Assembly: GCA_020064725.1 (NCBI GenBank)
Contig: JAGTWJ010000019.1
Span: 1,674,001-1,738,000, forward strand
Origin: Drechslerella dactyloides
Taxonomy: Eukaryota > Ascomycota > Orbiliomycetes > Orbiliales > Orbiliaceae
Direction of reading: 5' to 3'
DNA: 64,000 bases
This document shows positions 56,866 to 64,000 of this stretch, piece after piece (within the stretch, counting starts at the first letter, position 1; each line of letters opens with the position of its first letter). The position numbers were made by a program, and so were the translations under genes. The notes under the pieces were generated by a model. It searched no databases, was not told the origin of the DNA, and saw only the letters and a list, made by a program, of their open reading frames with translations.

Positions 56866-59800
56866 AGCTGTCGGATCGTTATGAACAGATCGCAATACAG
56901 TGCAATACGAGAGTTGTGTCGACAACTTTGGGTGAACTGTATGTAAGATAGCGTGAACGACCGGAATGAGGATGTCGAGAAAGCTGGTGTTCCAGTGTCG
57001 AAAGATGCAATTGTCTGTTTTGCCCGTCGCCTCTACGAAGAGAACAGGATATATATACTGTATATATATATCCCAGAACCCGAACGAGCGAGAAGTAGTA
57101 GGTCACCGGGTCTGAGATTACTCAAATAGGGCCGTAAAAGAAAAAAAGAGGCGTCTGAGGATATATGCACTCAGAAGAGGGAAAAGACGTCGGGAACGAA
57201 GGATGCGAGATCTTGGGATTATAAATGCCCAAGCTGAGAGGAAGAGGCGTTCGGTTGCGACACCCAGGCAAGAGGGCTAGCTATGATCAAGGGAGCCCGT
57301 ATTGGGCTGTGTGCGAGCGTATAGTTACTTCGGGACATCTGAGCGAAAGGTACACCCTCGTAAGAGAGTGGGTGTGTCTATCAAAAAGCAAAGACGGTGC
57401 ACAAAAGCAAAAGGAAAAAGGAATAACGTCAGAGTTGACCGTATGCAGTTTATGCTTGCGGACTCCACGTTGGTACCGTCTAACGGGTTAAGAGGGCCAC
57501 TGGGGTCAAGGTACCATACATGGACATGGACTAGGACCCAGCAAGCTGTGGGATAAGAGCGAGAGGTTGCAAATGGGCGAGAGCAGTAACAGATTGGGCA
57601 CTTGCGTCATTGCCACCCCAGGTAGGTACAAATGGAGTGTGTGTGCCTCCGGTACCTTTTTTGGCTGGATGACCCCAAAGGCATTAGTGGGAAATCAGCA
57701 GTCTCGGATACGGAGACTGGGAATTCATGCCGGAGACGTGCGAGAAATGGTGCATTTGTTGCTTTTCCCATGTTCCCCAAAGCCTGAGGGTGGGGGAAGC
57801 AAGCACACCCAGCCTGCTTGCCTCGCACACTCACCCACTCACTCTTTCTACCATTCTGCGGTCTCCTCGTACGCACAGATGAATGAAGGCGTACGGAATA
57901 ATGTAAGGTAAGGTATCCTCAAACGCCCATTACGCACGGCAGCCCGGCCGGTGACGGTACACGTCTGTGTAATTGTCCATCCGTACTCCGTACAGGGACC
58001 TACATTGCATATCCATAGAGGACAGCAGACCCGGGGTCCCATGAATCGGAAATCGACGTGAATCGACTGGCTGGATGTGAAAACTTCCAATTCTAGTTGA
58101 CAAGGGTAGCTTTGAAGCCTAACCCAGAGTGATTCTTGCGATACACAGCAGCCTGTTAGCCTCCCGAAATGGCAAAGGGGGACTCAGCACGTATGCAACA
58201 GAAGGGGAGGAGGGCCACGCTAACCGACACCGACGCCCCCCGGCGCCCACGAAGAATGAGGCTGCAGGCTGTTTTGGACTTGTCTTGGCCCGATCCCAAT
58301 ATAAAAATCCGATTCATCCCCAGAAGCCATCCTCATGATGGTCACCGATTGCTAGTTGGGGTATCCTTTCGACTCAAAATCGACGTAGCAAAAAAGGGGA
58401 AAACTGAAGGAGATGGCGTTTTACGAGGCGATTGCAATGCAGCTGGAATTTTCGGGGACGCGGAATAGTGTCGTAGGTGGATGTGGAGATGCATAGATGG
58501 AGGTTGGAACCTTGGGTGGTCGGTGCCTTCAGGTTTCCCAGAAGATGCAGCGGGTATCTTCGCTTCCCGCAATGTGAGGTCCCCCGTCCCTTTCAGTCAT
58601 AGCCTTAAACACCACATCACCAGCAGATATTCTCGACGCATCGACGTTGCTTTCCCACCCCGATTTCTGCTGTGCACCCGACTCGGCTACGGATGCCTCG
58701 CTTTGTGCGTTTTTCCTTGCAGCTGGGTTCGGAAAGGCCCGAGACTAACTTCAGACGTGTGTTCCCCATTAGAGGCAGCTGTCTTCTGTAGACTGCAACC
58801 ACCTTGTCACCAGAAACCTTACCTCAGTCCTGAAGCTGTGATCTGACGTCATGTGCGAGCCTTCAAATCCAGGCTCTGGCAACTGGTGAGCTAAGATGCT
58901 TCGTGTCTTTCCGTCCGTGCATAAATTTTACAGACACGCTGCATGCTGAAAGACACTCTGGACATGGACATGCATGTCCACCACAGGCACGGGTCGCCCA
59001 GCCAAAATGCGCCCGGATGTGGCTTGTCAGACGAGCTGGCAGTCATTCAGAATAGCTCCCTCATGCGGCTACAGCACACCAGCACCTGCAGGGCAATCGG
59101 GAGATCGAAGATTTCGGCTCCTCTGATCCTCACAAAAATCACGATTGCGGAGTTGAGACCCCATGCAAGCGGCTTTTTTCCCCTCGGCTCCTGCGCAAAA
59201 GAAGGAACGAGAGCCTGAGGAAGAAGAAAAGCTGAAACGTAACGGGTCCAGGACGGGTCATGTAATATCTTTCGTATGGTCGTTAAAGATAGAATTACCC
59301 TGAGCAGCCCGGTCCTGCCCCGGGACAAGACCGTCCCTGCGGGCCATGACATCATCCTGCATTCTCGACGATACCGTGATCTCGGAGTGTGGTCGATGAG
59401 TGGGTGTCCATAATGAGGGAAGTGGAGATGATGGGGGAAATATTCCGTGAGCCGGTGTCGACTAGCCCTCACCGCGAGTAAATTGCATAAAATATCCCGT
59501 TTCCCTGCATCCAAACGTGGAGCGGGTTTTCTTGTCGATGGGGAAGGACCCGGATGGGCTTGAATTCGTTCTTTCTTTTTCCCATCTAGTCAAGTCAAGT
59601 CCGAGGACATGGTCTACAGCAAGCAGCAGGTCACATTCTCCGAACGCTGGCGACTTTTTTTTTTGGTTAAATTTCTGCAGAGTCGAGAAATGATCATCGT
59701 GACATAAGAATAGAAACGAGACCAGACCGAGTCGTCCAGTTGACGGGCCGCAACGAGCTCCAACCCTTTTTTTTTTCAGCCGGATGTAATTGACAAATCT

Positions 59801-59923
59801 CGACGCTGCCTTGGAAGTTTGCCGATGGGTCACTAAAATTCTGCCTTCCAAGTTTTTCCGAGTCGGCAAGACGTTTTCTTGGTTATTTTGCAGGGAATCT
59901 GGAACCGCAACAGTTTTATTTTT
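56866..59923. other. Long region upstream of the NRG1-like gene
   Basis: This 3.1-kb stretch holds the promoter of the NRG1/RfeC-like gene and the 3' flank of the glutathione transferase gene. A TATATA run lies at about 57049-57070. Open frames of up to 155 codons look spurious. No gene was recognised, but intron-dense coding sequence would not be visible as long open frames. Confidence 0.45.
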
Positions 59924-62084
59924 TCATGGCAGTCCACGACCCTCATTGATGGCCTTTGCGACCTGACTAGTATTCGGCCGATTGTCTGCCCAGACAGTTC
60001 AAACTCCGGTTAGCGGCCCATCCCACTGTGCAATCCATCCAACCCGCGACATGAATCAAAGCCCAGAGACAAAGAAATAATTATATTTTGAGTTTTATTC
60101 GCCTACCTGCATAGCGCTCATAGGAGTCAAGGTACAGCTCGTCACCGGAGGTGGTAGCTTTGATGCCGGCATGTCCTTCCAGTGCCGCGATGAAACGCCC
60201 AAATCTGCTATCCTCAGACGGCGGCTGCCATCCTCTGTATGGCTGCAGGACCCGTGAGCAGCGTAGGATCCAGGGAGCCACATTCACGTCCACGAAAGAG
60301 ATCGTGCTTCCCTATTCCCGAAAATGGAGTTAGTCCACGAGCACTAGTGTCACTGCCATATAGCTGCCTCTGCTACTGCGACTTGTGACTGCTGCTGCTG
60401 CTCGCTGCAAAACATCCAAAAGCTGGCAGACACCCTTACACTGAAGAAAGGACCCGCAGGGTCTGCAGCTTCCATTAAAGCGTTCACCTGAATTTGAAGG
60501 CGCATGCATTAGCGCTGGCGCTGGAATTCCGCTCCGGGGCCCCCTGACCAATCAGCGGACGGATTGGAGAAGGCAACCTGTTTCTCAAACTCCCTTCCGT
60601 GCTCGGCCTGCTTGTCTGCGTCCTGGGCTTGCAGATAACGATAAAAGTTTGGCACAATGTTCCGCGAGACCTGCAATATAATCGACGGATTACAGGAGCT
60701 CTCGGTTAGCAAGTAGCAACACCCAGCATGCATCCATGCCGTCGACGCGCTCGATCGACCGATGGTGAAGGAGTCTCACGCACGTGGTCAGCCCATAGTC
60801 GGCTGTGCGCCTTTTCCTTCGGGTCGTGCGGATGCAGCTTGACTTGTGCAATGTCGTCCACCTGGGGAACGGGGTGGTGAGCATGAGGCAGACATTTTGG
60901 GGTTGCGTGTTAGCCAAGCCATTCTGGGACCCTCCGCATTTGCGGGTTACTTTGCGGCAGCCTCAGAACCTACGTATTCCATGAGAACGGTGGACTCGTA
61001 ACAGCCCCAGCTGCTCGTTCCCAGCAGTTAGCGACACGTTCAGCCTCTCTTGGACTTCAAGGGCTCGTGCATTTCTTGGGAGCACGATCGAAGATGTTCT
61101 TGTCCAACGTACTCTCCATGTTTCAAAGCCGGGACTGCATGCATGGTAGCACAGGAAACAAAAAAGCCGTTGATTAGCCTATAAAGCTGATCATGTCCCC
61201 AATCGTCGGAGAATTCGTAGAGATAAGATGCATGTTTTACCAAGTCCCTGACGCAGAGAAAAAGGAAATGTGTGAGAGACGTCTCGATTTAGGCACCCTG
61301 CATCTCAGGAAATCGAGACATTTGCTCCATACCCTGGGATTCACATCCGTGAGTTCTTTTGGCTTCTGCAATCATTATCTCCGGCGACCCACGATGATAT
61401 CGCCCAGCCAGCCAGCAGTTAGCAACCCAGCTGGAACCTGCTAGATTTGGGGACTCTCCAGAGATCAGTTACCTTGTACGGATCGACCTAAAATCTCGGG
61501 GTAATAACGTGAGCCCGAGTATATGCTCCGTGCCCCACCGGACTCGACATTTTTTCCTTTTTGTCTGTCCCAGTCGTCACACCGCGACGGACGGATACCT
61601 CAATGTATTGGTAGTCAAGCCTAGTGCCGCACATGTTAATATGTATGAAGGGTGAACTTGTGCGGATCACTGCCAACGCCGGGTAATTGGCGATATCACA
61701 ATCGATATCATGTATCACGGCACGAGCACTCACCCTGCGAGTTCCAGTGCGATCCAAACTCGCTTACGTGCATTCACACCGTCAGTCAGCCTCGGGTTCG
61801 CGTTCGGGCTCTTGATTCTTGTCCTCCGTCGGCTGTTGATCGAGTACCATACCTGCACGAAGGGGCTAGATCACCGATTCGATCAATGCTTTAGCCGGTG
61901 ATGTGCTTGCATTACCCCCTAGATTCACGTAACCGTATAACTTGGATTGTAATTACCAAAAGCAACTCCCGAAGAGCTTCAGCTCGGCATCATGCGCGTG
62001 CTTCTCGACAGTCCGAAGTGCATCGCCGGTCGCCTTGGTGTGATAGGTCTTTTGGACCTTTTCTGCGGTCTGCGCCGACGCCAT
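59924..62084 (-). CDS. Omega-type glutathione transferase, 14 exons with microexons
   Basis: Cytosolic glutathione S-transferase of the fungal omega-like group (thiol transfer, dehydroascorbate or glutathionyl substrates). Exons: 62084-61957, 61865-61853, 61762-61734, 61620-61599, 61487-61473, 61365-61333, 61247-61241, 61134-61113, 61010-60974, 60861-60784, 60670-60578, 60487-60440, 60311-60107, 59985-59924. They total 792 nt and give 263 aa; every junction keeps phase. The thioredoxin-fold N-terminus contains the catalytic-Cys motif FCPFVQRVW, where exon 2 (13 nt) encodes PFVQ; exon 5 (15 nt) encodes VDPYK and exon 7 (7 nt) encodes GL plus one base. ALKHGDWGCYESTVLMEY is the glutathione-binding part. 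The helical C-domain includes SFVDVNVAPWILRCSRVLQ, YRGW and TTSGDELYLDSYERYA, ending NEGRGLP. Introns are 85-128 nt, longer than most in the window. The acceptor of exon 3 is AAG; the others are CAG or TAG. Confidence 0.9.
61281..61319. repeat. Perfect 10-bp inverted repeat in GST intron 6
   Basis: GTCTCGATTT at 61281-61290 is matched by its exact reverse complement AAATCGAGAC at 61310-61319, with a 19-base loop. It occupies the middle of an 85-nt intron between the 33-nt and 7-nt exons and would fold into a hairpin in the pre-mRNA. Confidence 0.85.
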
Positions 62085-64000
62085 GACTAGGTAGCTGTTT
62101 CAGGTGTGATTACGTCGCTGCTGCTGTGGGGGAACTCGTCAACTCTCGTCGGGAGAAATTTCCAAGACGCGCGCAGTCGCGTCCCTGGAGACAAGCAGCC
62201 TGCTCAATGCTGCGATTAATTCCGCAAGGTGTGGAGACCAGACCTGGAGGGCTGAAGGCAACTCTGGCGATGAAGTTTGGGTCAATTTAGGCGGGGTTGT
62301 AAATATAGCGCAGAAGGTTGGGAGTTGTCCACCCAGCAGCACCACCAATGCTGCGATCGTGCTTCGTGATGAGGTCATCCTATGCAACCGGGCCCCACAA
62401 CTGACCATCTACAAGAACTTCCGACTCATGGTGCAAACTCGCGACTCCAGCCACACTACGCCCGTCCGCTATCTACTACGGCGGATCTTTCCGTTGAGGA
62501 CAGCTAGCTTCGAGCTATACGTTCTGCACCCAGCTTGCGCTTGACATCCAAACTCCACAAAGGGTCCACGTCCCAGTCGGCTGGGCTATAGCAATAGCGC
62601 CGGGGACCAGCCAGCTCTGGCCATCTGGCCGAAGCGACACCATTGACTTGAGAATGCCCACAAAGCATCCCATTGACGATCCGTGGAGCGCATCAGCTTC
62701 GGCTATATCAAGTATAAGGAGTGGGTAACTGTCAATGCTACCTAGGTACTTGCTTCAGCTCGTTCAAGCTCCGCTCTGCAGTTGCTATTCCATGGGCTCC
62801 AGCTTGCGAGTGCGAAGCGAGTACGCGACGGGTCGACTATCGCTAGCAAACTCCTTCCTAGAGCGGCTGCTTCGTCGATTAACAGCGTAGGTCCGGCCGG
62901 CTCAGTGCAACCGCGACTAGGGAGCTCGAAACCTTCCGCGCGCGCGGCGGTTGCCCGAGTTGACCAAGGCAAGTTGTACTGCAAGTGCGTATCCATCCAA
63001 ATCTTGATCTTGGTCCGGATACCCAAAATTAACATACGGTATGTGGGGAACACCAGCCCGAGCTAAGAATCGAATCGAACCTAGCTGAATCTTGTCTCAG
63101 GGTCTCCGCATAGTGGCCTCGGGGACGCTGACCATTCGAGTGGGCTCCCTGCAGGCATACCTGCATACTTGTACACGTCCCTACATGCTTGAACATACGT
63201 ACGTACGACGCACAGACTACAGGCAGGTCGACACGTTGGTGTGCACGTGCATGTGTGCTGCAATGCACCGTCGCTCACTCTGTGTGACCACGCAAGACCT
63301 GCCCTCTGGAGCTATGATCGACCATCCCTCGAGCTCGCGATTCATCCGAATTCACGAGTGGCCTACTATTCTTTTATGCATGCATAACACTTTTCTATCG
63401 CCAAGATCGCGATATATGGTATAGCTTGCCCTAATATATCATCGATTCGAGATGCTCGCCGTGGGGAGCGACGAGACCGCGCACGTAACGGCGAAGGACA
63501 GGTAGCATACAACCCATGTATGCAATTGGTCTATATGACATCCAGCGAGCGGTAATTAATAAATGGAGTGCATCGACACGATATATCTGCCTGCGATATT
63601 GCCAGCAAGGAGGCAAGCAGGAAAGCAGGTAATTGCCTCACACCTGCTGCTGCTGGAGGCGGCCCAATGTGGTATCTCCAGTAGGCAGGATCCAGTGCCT
63701 ATCAGTGGTGCCGCGATGTCCTGCGGGTTGATAATATCAAATCGCCTGCACTAGCGATCACGAAACACTGGCAATATAAGGCAGCTGCTTGATAATCCGG
63801 CAGTGAAGGCAGGCAACGTCGTACTGAAACCAAGCCGGAAAGCCAAGCATCTTCACTCCTGGCAGGGGTTAACCGCGGGGATTAATATAATACGGATCGT
63901 AACACTAATACGACGTGGGTTCAACGCCGGGGCTATAGTGCTGGGGTCCCGGAGGCATCCAGCGCGGCCCTACGGCGTACGGATCTCTTATCACTGACCG
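62085..64000. other. Right flank upstream of the GST gene
   Basis: The GST promoter should be at the left end of this stretch. A 79-codon minus-strand frame at 62139-62378 begins with a signal-peptide-like sequence but has no other support. No recognisable gene, tRNA or mobile element was seen to the end of the window. Confidence 0.45.

Noticed and set aside
59924..62084. GST locus considered as a decayed pseudogene
   Set aside because: At first only broken fragments were visible, but 14 exons join in phase into a complete protein with the catalytic motif and normal C-terminus, so decay is unlikely.
63880..63930. Possible tRNA B-box (GGTTCAA-like) near the right edge
   Set aside because: No matching A-box, no cloverleaf and no acceptor stem could be drawn around it.

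Overview
The window is nuclear DNA from a filamentous ascomycete (Pezizomycotina). The evidence is the gene content (an NDR kinase of the COT1 type, a CFEM-like surface protein, a fungal omega-type glutathione transferase, TIM54, an NRG1/RfeC-like regulator) and the gene structure: mostly short introns of about 50-120 nt with GTAAGT/GTATGT-like donors, a CTAAC/CTGAC branch site and a YAG acceptor. No rRNA, convincing tRNA, transposon or CRISPR array was seen. I cannot name the genus.

Layout. 1-4 kb holds no recognisable gene. 4-11 kb is an RNA-processing block: CWF19-like spliceosome factor (-), GPN1 GTPase (+) sharing its promoter, and the HAT-repeat spliceosome factor CLF1 (+). 11.4-15.7 kb holds a small unrecognised basic protein (-) and a CFEM-like single-pass membrane protein (+). 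A gene-empty 4 kb follows. 20-23 kb has TIM54 and eIF3h (both -). 24.6-36.5 kb has an APC-family amino-acid permease (+), an Iec1-like INO80 zinc-finger protein (-), a class I glutamine-amidotransferase-like protein lacking its catalytic residues (+), a short-chain dehydrogenase (-), COT1/NDR kinase (-) and mitochondrial uS11m (+). 37.7-50.4 kb has a Kelch-type membrane protein (-) whose signal peptide sits on a separate exon, a WBP4-like U1-type zinc-finger protein (-), an unrecognised small protein (+), TMA20 (-), RPB12/RPC10 (+), mitochondrial uL10m (-) and the tubulin chaperone TBCE/PAC2 (+).

The right arm (50.4-64 kb) looks almost empty because long open frames are rare, but it holds an NRG1/RfeC-like C2H2 regulator (-) and, at 59.9-62.1 kb, an omega-type glutathione transferase of 263 aa split into 14 exons, including coding exons of 7, 13 and 15 nt. 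This gene is invisible to single-frame scanning and differs from the rest of the window in intron density and intron length. It is the most unusual object here and suggests more intron-dense genes could be hidden in the same arm; one weaker three-exon candidate lies at 53.1-53.8 kb.

Functionally the left and middle parts are housekeeping: splicing (CWF19, CLF1, WBP4-like), RNA polymerase assembly and subunits (GPN1, RPB12), translation (eIF3h, TMA20), mitochondrial ribosome and import (uS11m, uL10m, TIM54), tubulin folding (TBCE) and polar growth (COT1). Many genes are arranged head-to-head over short shared promoters. All spliced models were read by eye from splice signals, frame and family conservation; none has transcript support.
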